17,263 nt of DNA from Cryomorphaceae bacterium (lineage in GTDB: Bacteria > Bacteroidota > Bacteroidia > Flavobacteriales > BACL11), in the NCBI GenBank assembly GCA_949511925.1, contig CATEYX010000059.1, forward strand, positions 1 to 17,263, in the 5' to 3' direction. Position numbers and translations under genes: made by a program. This document shows, piece by piece, positions 1-6,776 of this stretch; within the stretch, counting starts at the first letter, position 1; each line of letters begins with the position of its first letter. The notes under the pieces are model-generated. The model saw only the letters and a program-made list of their open reading frames with translations. It ran no database searches and was not told the origin of the DNA.

Positions 1-671
1 AAGTGTATAGTAAAAGTATAGAAAATGCAAAAGTACTAGCTAAAAAATTAGACGCCCATTTCACAAATGATTTAACTAAATTAAAATCTGCCGACTTAAT
101 AATTGTAAGTATAAATGATGATGCAATTTTAAGTGTATTGTCACAAATTAAAAACACTGCAATAGTTCACACTTCAGGCAGTATTGGACTAAATATTTTT
201 GAGAAAAAGTTTTCTAACTATGGAGTATTTTACCCACTTCAAACTTTTAACAAAGAAGTTGATATCAATATTTCAGAAATTCCATTTTGCATTGAAGGAA
301 ATTCATTGGAATTTGAAAAGCAGTTAACTGAAATTGCAAAAGCGCTCTCCAACAATGTAGTTAAAATGAATTCTCAGCAGAGAAAACAGTTACATATTGC
401 TGCTGTATTTGCTTGTAATTTCAGCAATCATATGTATAGTATTGCTGATGAATTGTTAGCGAAAAAAGATATTGATTTTAAAATTTTATTACCTTTAATA
501 AGAAAAACTATTACCAACCTGGAAAGCAACAAACCTAAAGAAGTACAAACTGGTCCTGCCAAAAGAAAAGATGCGGCTATAATTCAAGAACATATAGCTA
601 CAATACAAGAAAAAGAAATTAATGAATTATATCAGAAAATTAGTGCCAATATTATAAAACACCATGAATAA
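1..671 (+). CDS. Rossmann-like DUF2520 domain protein (5' partial)
   Basis: C-terminal roughly 220 residues of a DUF2520 family protein, an NAD(P)-binding Rossmann domain fused to a helical domain resembling 6-phosphogluconate dehydrogenase. The reading frame is open to the left edge and the first in-frame codon seen is GTG at 3-5, which I read as an internal valine. Family members are about 250 residues, so about 30 N-terminal residues with the glycine-rich dinucleotide motif lie outside the window. Visible Rossmann features are a strand followed by SINDDA (the family's V.D..I segment) and then HTSGS. The C-terminal domain includes FYPLQTF and a GPAKRKD motif typical of DUF2520. The substrate is unknown for the family. 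The stop at 669-671 overlaps the next start (ATG at 664) by 8 bp, so the two are probably translationally coupled. Identification is firm; function is not known. Confidence 0.85.
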   Translation, partial: VYSKSIENAKVLAKKLDAHFTNDLTKLKSADLIIVSINDDAILSVLSQIKNTAIVHTSGSIGLNIFEKKFSNYGVFYPLQTFNKEVDINISEIPFCIEGNSLEFEKQLTEIAKALSNNVVKMNSQQRKQLHIAAVFACNFSNHMYSIADELLAKKDIDFKILLPLIRKTITNLESNKPKEVQTGPAKRKDAAIIQEHIATIQEKEINELYQKISANIIKHHE

Positions 672-1626
672 TATAATTTCATTTTTTAAATTAATTAGAT
701 TTAATAATTTAATAATTGTTGCGCTCACACAACTTATTATCAAGTTTAGTTTAATTAATCCATTTTTGGATAATTTCACACTCTCTAACAACCAGTTTTA
801 TCTTTTAGTACTTGCTAGTGTATTCATCACTGCCTCTGGCTACATCATCAATGATATTTATGACGTAAAAACCGATAAGATAAATAAAGAAGACAGCAGA
901 ATTATTGGCAAATCAATAACCTCAAGAAATGCTATTACATGGTATATTCTTTTCAATTTATTAGGATTAGGATTAGGCATCTACATTGCATATATAGTAA
1001 AACAACCCTACTACAGTTTGATTTTTATTTATTGTATCTTCAGCCTTTGGACTTACTCCAAACGTATGAAAACTTCTTTTCTTTTTGGTAACTTACAAGT
1101 TTCATTATTAACTGCACTTAGCATTTTCAATGTGGCTTTATTTGATATAATTCCGAATGGAATAAATAAAAATAATGGAGAAATGATGATTTTTAAAATT
1201 ATCTTATTTTATGCTGCTTTTGCATTTATCATCACATTTATTCGTGAAATAATAAAAGATTTAGAGGATATGGAAGGAGATAAAAAAATACAAGCAAAAA
1301 CACTAGCAATAACTTACGGAATTGAAAAAACAAAGCGGATTTCATTAGTTTTTACAATTTTCACTTTTTTAGGAATTGCTTATTTTCAATACTTCCAATA
1401 CAGTATAGCTAGTAGTGAATTTGAATATGAGATTTCTATTTGGGGAGTAAATAAAATTGCTATTATATATGCAATTTTCATTCAATTCCTATTCTTGTTT
1501 TTAGGTTTTAAAATTTACACTTCAAAATTAAAGAATGACTTTCATTATATTAGTCAACTTTGTAAAATTATTATGATAGTTGGGATATCATCCATACCTC
1601 TTTTCACCTATCTACACCTAAACTAA
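664..1626 (+). CDS. UbiA-family prenyltransferase, geranylgeranylglycerol-phosphate geranylgeranyltransferase-like
   Basis: Integral membrane prenyltransferase of 320 residues with about eight to nine hydrophobic segments. The two Asp-rich motifs that bind the prenyl diphosphate through Mg2+ are intact: N63-D64-x-x-D67-x-x-x-D71, and D199-x-x-D202-x-x-G205-D206, preceded by a REIIK segment. UbiA enzymes transfer a polyprenyl chain onto an acceptor such as a quinone ring, heme or glycerol phosphate. Flavobacterial proteins of this type are usually annotated as digeranylgeranylglyceryl phosphate synthase-like, the archaeal ether-lipid enzyme, but the natural acceptor here is not shown by the sequence. 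Heme O synthase and MenA are less likely because of the gene context and length. It overlaps the DUF2520 gene by 8 bp and directly abuts maf (TAA then ATG), so it belongs to a three-gene operon. Family assignment is strong; the substrate is inference. Confidence 0.85.
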   Translation: MNNIISFFKLIRFNNLIIVALTQLIIKFSLINPFLDNFTLSNNQFYLLVLASVFITASGYIINDIYDVKTDKINKEDSRIIGKSITSRNAITWYILFNLLGLGLGIYIAYIVKQPYYSLIFIYCIFSLWTYSKRMKTSFLFGNLQVSLLTALSIFNVALFDIIPNGINKNNGEMMIFKIILFYAAFAFIITFIREIIKDLEDMEGDKKIQAKTLAITYGIEKTKRISLVFTIFTFLGIAYFQYFQYSIASSEFEYEISIWGVNKIAIIYAIFIQFLFLFLGFKIYTSKLKNDFHYISQLCKIIMIVGISSIPLFTYLHLN

Positions 1627-2211
1627 ATGTTAAAAAAATTATCAGAACAATACAATATAATTCTAGGATCAGCATCTCCCAGAAGAAAAGAACTTTTATC
1701 AGATCTTGGCTTAAGTTTCAGCATTCAGACTACTGACAAAGAAGAAACATTCATGCATTCATTAAAGGAAGAAGAAATCGCAGAGTTTTTAGCCAAACAG
1801 AAATCAGAATTTCTTTCAGAGAATTTACAACAGAATGATTTATTAATAACGGCAGACACTATAGTTTCTTTTAAAAATAAATTATTAAACAAACCAAAAA
1901 ATAAGGAAGAAGCATTTGAAACACTTAACAAACTTTCAGAAAATACACATAAAGTCATAACAGGAGTTTGCCTAAAATCCAAAAACAAAGAGATTCTTTT
2001 TTCAGTAACTACACTGGTAACTTTCAAAGCATTATCAGAGGATGAAATAAATCATTACATTAATAAATACAACCCATATGATAAAGCAGGGGCCTATGGA
2101 ATTCAGGATTGGATTGGAAAGATTGGAATCAATAATATTAATGGTTCCTACACAAATGTTGTTGGCTTACCTATTTCAGAGCTATACCAACACTTAAAAA
2201 TATTTATTTAG
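1627..2211 (+). CDS. maf: Maf family nucleoside triphosphate pyrophosphatase
   Basis: Cytosolic Maf/Ham1-fold pyrophosphatase of 194 residues, the usual Maf length. These enzymes hydrolyse non-canonical or regulatory nucleotides (dTTP/UTP in the YhdE group, m7GTP in the YceF group) to the monophosphate and PPi, as housecleaning or division control. Visible motifs are the N-terminal GSASPRRKELL (residues 14-24), which binds the phosphates, the catalytic aspartate in TAD77TIV, and Y151-D-K-A-G-A-Y-G-I-Q160. This last motif is the form I associate with the dTTP/UTP-specific YhdE subgroup (from memory, moderate confidence). The ATG starts immediately after the stop of the prenyltransferase gene, and the gene is the last of that operon. 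Only 37 bp separate it from the next gene, and that gap holds the next promoter. Confidence 0.93.
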   Translation: MLKKLSEQYNIILGSASPRRKELLSDLGLSFSIQTTDKEETFMHSLKEEEIAEFLAKQKSEFLSENLQQNDLLITADTIVSFKNKLLNKPKNKEEAFETLNKLSENTHKVITGVCLKSKNKEILFSVTTLVTFKALSEDEINHYINKYNPYDKAGAYGIQDWIGKIGINNINGSYTNVVGLPISELYQHLKIFI

Positions 2212-2224
2212 AAAGTAAATTTCT

Positions 2225-2232
2225 TATCTTTG
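2225..2232 (+). promoter_or_regulatory. Bacteroidota -7 box for the wza-wzc operon
   Basis: TATCTTTG is an exact match to the Bacteroidota consensus TAnnTTTG and lies 16 nt before the ATG at 2249, within the 37-bp gap after maf. A clear -33 TTG is not visible at the expected spacing; only a T-rich stretch overlaps the end of maf. The transcript leader would be about 10 nt long, with no Shine-Dalgarno sequence. Confidence 0.7.
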
Positions 2233-2248
2233 CGCCAAAACCAAGTAA

Positions 2249-3028
2249 ATGTCAAAATCAAAAATTGTATTTTTTCTAAAAACATTATTAATATTATTAG
2301 TAGTCCAAGGGTGTACCCCAATGAATAAAATTACTTACCTAAATGATAGTCAACTTGGGGAGTGGGATGTTTCACCAGTACCACCAAAGCATCATTTAGA
2401 GATTGGGGATATTTTAATGGTCAAAGTAATCAGTAGAAATGAAGAATCTAATGATTTATTCAATATTGAAAACAATACAAATAGTGCAAACCCAAGTCTT
2501 ACAGCAGCTAACCTATATTTAAATGGATTTACTATTAGCCAAGAAGGAACTATTGACATACCTAATGTTGGAAAGATTTTTGTCCTTAATCAAAGCTTAG
2601 AAGAAGCGAAAGAAACAATATTAGGAAAGGCAGAAGAATACCTTATCAACCCATTTGTAGTTGTAAAACTAGCAAATTTTGAATTTACTATTTTAGGAGA
2701 GATAAACATTCCAGGAAATTATCCTGTTCATAAAGAAGGACTAACGATCTATGATGCTCTTGCTATGGCTGGAGACATAACAGATTATGGAAATTTAGCA
2801 AAAGTTAAGATTATTCGTTCTCACAAAAACAAAAAACAAGTCTATCATATAAATTTAACAAACACTAATGTACTAGCTTCTGAATTTTACTACCTCAGAA
2901 ACAATGACTTAATCTACGTACAACCTTTAAGATTTAAAGGATTCAGAAAATCACAATCGCAAGTACTACTATCAACATTAACAACTATAGCTGTATTGTT
3001 TAATGTTTACCTAAAAATATCCGAATAA
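2249..3028 (+). CDS. Wza-like polysaccharide export outer-membrane lipoprotein
   Basis: Protein of 259 residues that would form the outer-membrane export channel for capsule or exopolysaccharide. It begins with a lipoprotein signal peptide: a basic start, a hydrophobic run, and a lipobox ending V-Q-G-C22. The mature protein would therefore be lipid-anchored at Cys22. A Poly_export (Wza) domain runs from about residue 45 to 140, followed by an SLBB-type beta-grasp domain from about 145 (ILGEINIPGNY is typical). A hydrophobic stretch lies at about 237-255, near the C-terminus, where Wza has its membrane-spanning helix. It is shorter than E. coli Wza (379 residues), as is common in Bacteroidota. 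The neighbouring gene, starting 2 bp downstream, encodes the matching inner-membrane co-polymerase and kinase, so the two proteins very likely form one trans-envelope complex. Confidence 0.92.
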   Translation: MSKSKIVFFLKTLLILLVVQGCTPMNKITYLNDSQLGEWDVSPVPPKHHLEIGDILMVKVISRNEESNDLFNIENNTNSANPSLTAANLYLNGFTISQEGTIDIPNVGKIFVLNQSLEEAKETILGKAEEYLINPFVVVKLANFEFTILGEINIPGNYPVHKEGLTIYDALAMAGDITDYGNLAKVKIIRSHKNKKQVYHINLTNTNVLASEFYYLRNNDLIYVQPLRFKGFRKSQSQVLLSTLTTIAVLFNVYLKISE

Positions 3029-3030
3029 AA

Positions 3031-5427
3031 ATGCAGGAAAAACAAGTATCACAAGAAGAAACAATTGACATAAAAGCACTAATTCTAAAATATGCACAGT
3101 ATTGGTATTACTTTATACTCTCAATTTTGTTTTTTGGCTGCATTGCATTTTTAAACAACCGCTATACAGTACCTGAATATAGTGTCTCAACAACTCTTTT
3201 AATTAGAGATGATAACAATACTCAACTAGGCGCCGAAAATTTATTGGAAGGATTAGAGTTATTCAGTGGAAAAAAGAATTTAAAAAATGAAATTGTAATT
3301 CTTAAATCATATAGCCTTTCAGAGAAAGTAATAAAGGAACTTAATCTTGGTATTTCATATTATCAACATGGTTTTTTACAAACAAATGAAATGTTTGGAA
3401 ATTCGCCATTTAATGTAAGAGTTGACTCTTCTCACCTTCAACTTACGGGAGTTAACTTTAAACTTACTCCTATAAACAATGAAGAATTCACACTTTCAGT
3501 TGTAGCAGATAATCAATATCCTTATACTATTTTAAGTAAAAATATTGAAAAATCCATAACTGCAAATATTAATGTTAAAGAAAAATATGCTTTTAACTCA
3601 CTTATAGAAACGGAATTTTACGCTTTTACAGTAAAAAAATCTATTCATTTCAATCTAAAGCAAGTAATTGAGAGTGAAAAGTATTTTTCTTTTAAATTAC
3701 ATCAAATAGATAGATTAGCAAACAATCTTATTGAAAAAGTTATTATTAACCCAGTTAATAAAGAAACCTCTATACTTAAGCTAAATATAAAAGAACGAAC
3801 ACCCAGGAAAAGTATTCATATATTGAATAAAATTACTGAAATTTACATTAGAAGTGGATTAGATGAAAAGAATTTAATGGCTATCAATACCATTCATTTT
3901 ATTGATGAACAATTGACAATTATTAAAGACTCTTTATCTGGAATTGAAAGAAAATTAGAGCTATTTAAAACTAAACATCCAGATTTGGAAATAGTCGACA
4001 AAGAATATGGAACCTATTTTCAAAAACAAAAATTAGATAATTCATTATCAGAGCAATCTGTTAACATTAAATACTATAAGTCTTTACTCTCTTATTTGAA
4101 GAATGATAAAAACACAAATAGCATAGTATCTCCTACATCAATGGGAATAAGTAATCCTGAACTTAATAGCTTAATTAACCAGCTATTACAATTACACGCT
4201 AAAAAAGGAGAATTACAACTGACTACTACTGGCAAAAACCCCACCTATATAGCTGTTTTATCACAAATAAATCACACTAAAAAGACAATTATAGAAAATG
4301 TAAATAACCTCATTTCATCAGCATCAATTTATGAAGTCGATTTAATAGATAGGATAACTACTTTTGATAAAAAAATCAACAAACTACCTGAAGCTGAAAA
4401 AGATTATCTTATCCTAAGAAGAAAGTATGAATACAATGAACAAACTGCTATTTACTTACAACAAAAAAGATATGAAGCATCCTTAGCAAAAGCAGGGACA
4501 GAATCAGATCATAAAGTAATTGATTATGCAAGGTTAGATAATGAAAAACCAATTAGCCCAAGAAAAAGTTTAGCTTATTTTATTGCACTACTTTTTGGCT
4601 TACTACTACCTATTACCTTTATATCATTAAGAGATTTCTTTAGTGACACTATTAAAAGTAAATCAGACTTATTAAATAGCACAAACATTCCTATACTTGG
4701 ACTTGTGGGGCATAGTGACAATCCTAGAAGCTTAGTTGTTCCAAGTGCATCTAAATCAATTATTGCTGAATCTTTCCGTGCGCTGAGAACAAACATACAG
4801 TATTTAGCAGCCGATAAAGAAAAGAAAGTAATTACAGTTACTTCATCAATTGGTGGAGAAGGCAAAACATTCACAACAATGAATCTTGCGGCTATCTTTG
4901 CTCTTTCAGGACATAGAACTATTCTTATTGGGGGAGATTTAAGAAAACCTAAATTACATGAGGATTTTAAAGTTGATACTTCAAAAGGACTAAGTAGTTA
5001 TCTTATTAATAAATCAAATTTGACAGAGGTGATTGAAAAAACTGAAATTGATACTCTTGATGTTATCGCTTCAGGACCTACACCACCTAACCCTGCTGAA
5101 CTTTTAGACAGTAAAAAAATGAGAGACCTAATAATGGAGTTAAATAAAACATATGATTATGTAATTATTGACACCCCTCCTATTGGTTTAGTTACTGATG
5201 GGGTTATATTGATGCAAAATGCTGATGTTAATCTTTATGTTGTAAGGCATAATTATTCTAAGACAAGTGCACTTAATATAATCAACAACTTATATCGTCA
5301 AAAACAAGTAGAAAACGTACACATCATTATAAATGACTTTAAACATACTTCTTCAGGCTATGGATATGGTTATGGATATGGATACGGATCTTCAGGGTAT
5401 GGTTATTATGAAAATGAGGAAGATTAA
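3031..5427 (+). CDS. Wzc-like polysaccharide co-polymerase with BY-kinase domain
   Basis: Inner-membrane protein of 798 residues that controls chain length and export of a surface polysaccharide through cycles of tyrosine autophosphorylation. Order: cytoplasmic start, TM1 (about 25-44), Wzz-type periplasmic region, coiled-coil segments (about 290-490), TM2 (about 513-533), then the bacterial tyrosine kinase domain. The kinase shows the oligomerisation motif E580-x-x-R583-x-x-R586, Walker A with G608-G-E-G-K612-T, Walker A' I-L-I-G634-G-D636-L-R638, and Walker B V-I-I-D714-T-P-P. The tail (776-793) carries eight tyrosines, the expected autophosphorylation cluster. In the usual Walker A' pattern (hhhDxDxR) the first Asp is Gly634 here, while Asp636 and Arg638 are kept. 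Only 2 bp separate it from the wza-like gene. No glycosyltransferase, flippase, polymerase or tyrosine phosphatase gene adjoins, so the polysaccharide is made from another locus. Confidence 0.93.
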   Translation: MQEKQVSQEETIDIKALILKYAQYWYYFILSILFFGCIAFLNNRYTVPEYSVSTTLLIRDDNNTQLGAENLLEGLELFSGKKNLKNEIVILKSYSLSEKVIKELNLGISYYQHGFLQTNEMFGNSPFNVRVDSSHLQLTGVNFKLTPINNEEFTLSVVADNQYPYTILSKNIEKSITANINVKEKYAFNSLIETEFYAFTVKKSIHFNLKQVIESEKYFSFKLHQIDRLANNLIEKVIINPVNKETSILKLNIKERTPRKSIHILNKITEIYIRSGLDEKNLMAINTIHFIDEQLTIIKDSLSGIERKLELFKTKHPDLEIVDKEYGTYFQKQKLDNSLSEQSVNIKYYKSLLSYLKNDKNTNSIVSPTSMGISNPELNSLINQLLQLHAKKGELQLTTTGKNPTYIAVLSQINHTKKTIIENVNNLISSASIYEVDLIDRITTFDKKINKLPEAEKDYLILRRKYEYNEQTAIYLQQKRYEASLAKAGTESDHKVIDYARLDNEKPISPRKSLAYFIALLFGLLLPITFISLRDFFSDTIKSKSDLLNSTNIPILGLVGHSDNPRSLVVPSASKSIIAESFRALRTNIQYLAADKEKKVITVTSSIGGEGKTFTTMNLAAIFALSGHRTILIGGDLRKPKLHEDFKVDTSKGLSSYLINKSNLTEVIEKTEIDTLDVIASGPTPPNPAELLDSKKMRDLIMELNKTYDYVIIDTPPIGLVTDGVILMQNADVNLYVVRHNYSKTSALNIINNLYRQKQVENVHIIINDFKHTSSGYGYGYGYGYGSSGYGYYENEED
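5356..5409 (+). repeat. Gly-Tyr hexanucleotide repeat encoding the tyrosine tail
   Basis: Degenerate tandem copies of a 6-bp unit (GGATAT, GGTTAT, GGATAC) at 5356-5388 encode five Gly-Tyr pairs. After a Ser-Ser-Gly break, another Gly-Tyr-Gly-Tyr-Tyr follows, up to 5409. Tyrosines fall at residues 777, 779, 781, 783, 785, 790, 792 and 793. Because the unit is a multiple of three, slippage would change the number of tyrosines without a frameshift. Confidence 0.8.
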
Positions 5428-5428
5428 C

Positions 5429-5448
5429 CTTTAAATATTGATTTAAAG
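5429..5448. other. Perfect 8-bp palindrome with 4-nt spacer after the wzc-like gene
   Basis: CTTTAAAT (5429-5436) and ATTTAAAG (5441-5448) are perfect inverted repeats around ATTG, starting 1 bp after the kinase stop codon. No T-run follows directly: the next bases are CGGAGTTCC, and a T-rich tract appears only from 5471. It may be a weak terminator, an mRNA 3' end stabiliser or an operator. The rest of the 96-bp gap to 5524 is the T-rich tract and the next promoter. Confidence 0.4.
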
Positions 5449-5500
5449 CGGAGTTCCAAATTTATTGGTATTTTTCTTTTTTTTATCCTTTTATTTTCAT

Positions 5501-5508
5501 CAGTTTTG
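5501..5508 (+). promoter_or_regulatory. Probable -7 box of the PLP-enzyme gene
   Basis: CAGTTTTG matches TAnnTTTG with one mismatch (C for T at position 1) and is followed by C and an A-rich leader, as at other promoters in this window. It lies 15 nt before the ATG at 5524. A long T-rich tract (5471-5484) precedes it. No -33 TTG is seen at 19-21 nt. Confidence 0.5.
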
Positions 5509-5523
5509 CAAAAATTTAAAAGC

Positions 5524-6732
5524 ATGAGCAATAAAAAAGGAAGACCAGCAAATAAAATACAAGATCTACAGTTTTTTGGTGAATTTGGAGGTGTAAATCC
5601 ATCCATTGCAGACTCATCAACATTTACCTATTTAGCAGGAAAGACTATGGGAGATGTTTTTGAAGGAACACAAGAAGGATGTTACCTTTATTCTCGTCAT
5701 ACAAACCCATCTACATCTTATTTAGGACAAGCAATTGCCGGAATGGAGTATACTAAAGGCGCTATCCTTTCAGCATCAGGAATGGGAGCTATTACTACAA
5801 CTCTATTGCAATTATGTAGTGCTGGTGACGAAATAATCAGTAGCCGTACAATTTATGGTGGTACTTATGCTTTTATGAAAAACTATTTACCAAAGTTTAA
5901 CATTAAAACAACTTTTGTAAATACAACTAAGCTTGAAGAGATTGAGGCTGCAATTACTAAAAACACAAAAGTAATTTATTGCGAAACTATGAGTAATCCT
6001 TTACTTGAGGTTTCTGACATTAATGCAATTGCTGAAGTAGCTAAGAAACATGGGATCAAATTTGTGGTTGACAACACTTTTACTCCAATGATTTTTTCTC
6101 CTGCAAAAATGGGTGCTGATGTTGTTATTCATTCTTTAACAAAGTTTATTAATGGTACTTCTGACACGGTTGGTGGAGTTGTTTGTTCTGATGAGGAGTT
6201 CATCAGCAGTATGATTGATGTAAACTCAGGAAGTGCTATGCTACTTGGCCCTGTAATGGATGCTATGCGTGCAGCAAGTATTCTTAAAAATATCCGTACG
6301 CTACACTTAAGAATGAAAAAACATTCTGAAAACGCAATGCACTTAGCAAATGCTTTCAAAAAAGATGGGCTTAGAGTAATTTATCCAGGTTTAGAAGAGC
6401 ACCCACAGCATGAGATGATGAAAAATTGCATGAATAATGGTTTTGGTTTTGGTGGTATGTTTGTTATAGACACTAAAACGAAAGAGAAAGGGAATGCACT
6501 TATGGAAGAAATGCAAAACAATAACCTAGGTTATTTAGCCGTAAGTTTAGGATTCTACAAAACATTATTTTCAGCACCGGGATTATCTACTTCATCTGAA
6601 ATTCCAGAAGAAGAAAGAAATACAATGGGACTTTCTGATGGTTTAGTGCGTATTTCAATTGGATTAGATAATGATATTGAAAGAACCTACGACACAATGG
6701 CTGACTGTATGAAAAAAGTAGGCATCCTCTAA
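5524..6732 (+). CDS. Cys/Met metabolism PLP-dependent enzyme (cystathionine gamma-synthase / gamma-lyase family)
   Basis: PLP enzyme of 402 residues in the trans-sulfuration family: cystathionine gamma-synthase, cystathionine lyases, O-acetylhomoserine sulfhydrylase and methionine gamma-lyase. Numbered from the ATG at 5524, motifs are Y56-S-R-H-T-N-P-S (phosphate-binding loop contributed across the dimer), S-G-M-G-A (PLP phosphate cradle), Y111-G-G (ring-stacking Tyr), VDNTF (Asp to the PLP nitrogen) and the Schiff-base lysine K207 in SLTKF. The frame also runs upstream to a TTG at 5506, but that TTG is the end of a TTTTG -7 box, so I choose the ATG. The position matching the catalytic Cys of Pseudomonas methionine gamma-lyase (YGC) is Gly113, so a classical methionine gamma-lyase is not supported. 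The exact reaction cannot be fixed from sequence alone. The NhaC-type transporter 44 bp downstream suggests sulfur amino acid metabolism. Confidence 0.88.
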   Translation: MSNKKGRPANKIQDLQFFGEFGGVNPSIADSSTFTYLAGKTMGDVFEGTQEGCYLYSRHTNPSTSYLGQAIAGMEYTKGAILSASGMGAITTTLLQLCSAGDEIISSRTIYGGTYAFMKNYLPKFNIKTTFVNTTKLEEIEAAITKNTKVIYCETMSNPLLEVSDINAIAEVAKKHGIKFVVDNTFTPMIFSPAKMGADVVIHSLTKFINGTSDTVGGVVCSDEEFISSMIDVNSGSAMLLGPVMDAMRAASILKNIRTLHLRMKKHSENAMHLANAFKKDGLRVIYPGLEEHPQHEMMKNCMNNGFGFGGMFVIDTKTKEKGNALMEEMQNNNLGYLAVSLGFYKTLFSAPGLSTSSEIPEEERNTMGLSDGLVRISIGLDNDIERTYDTMADCMKKVGIL

Positions 6733-6744
6733 CAAATACTTTTT

Positions 6745-6752
6745 TATCTTTA
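6745..6752 (+). promoter_or_regulatory. Possible -7 box for the NhaC-family gene
   Basis: TATCTTTA differs from TAnnTTTG only in the last base and lies 24 nt before the ATG at 6777, within a 44-bp gap. It could give the transporter its own transcript in addition to read-through from the PLP-enzyme gene. The missing G makes it the weakest promoter call here. Confidence 0.35.
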
Positions 6753-6776
6753 CCATCCTAATTTTAAACTTTTAAG

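Noticed and set aside
1725..2027. Open frame of about 100 codons antisense to maf
   Set aside because: It lies wholly within a well-supported gene, has no recognisable domain and no promoter. The same applies to antisense frames at 4575-4874, 5424-5606, 6129-6359, 7664-8011, 10857-11159 and 11289-11621.
5428..5523. A SAM-type riboswitch before the Cys/Met PLP-enzyme gene
   Set aside because: Only 96 bp are available, the promoter box sits 15 nt before the start, and the region is mostly T-rich with one small dyad, so there is no room for an aptamer in the transcript.
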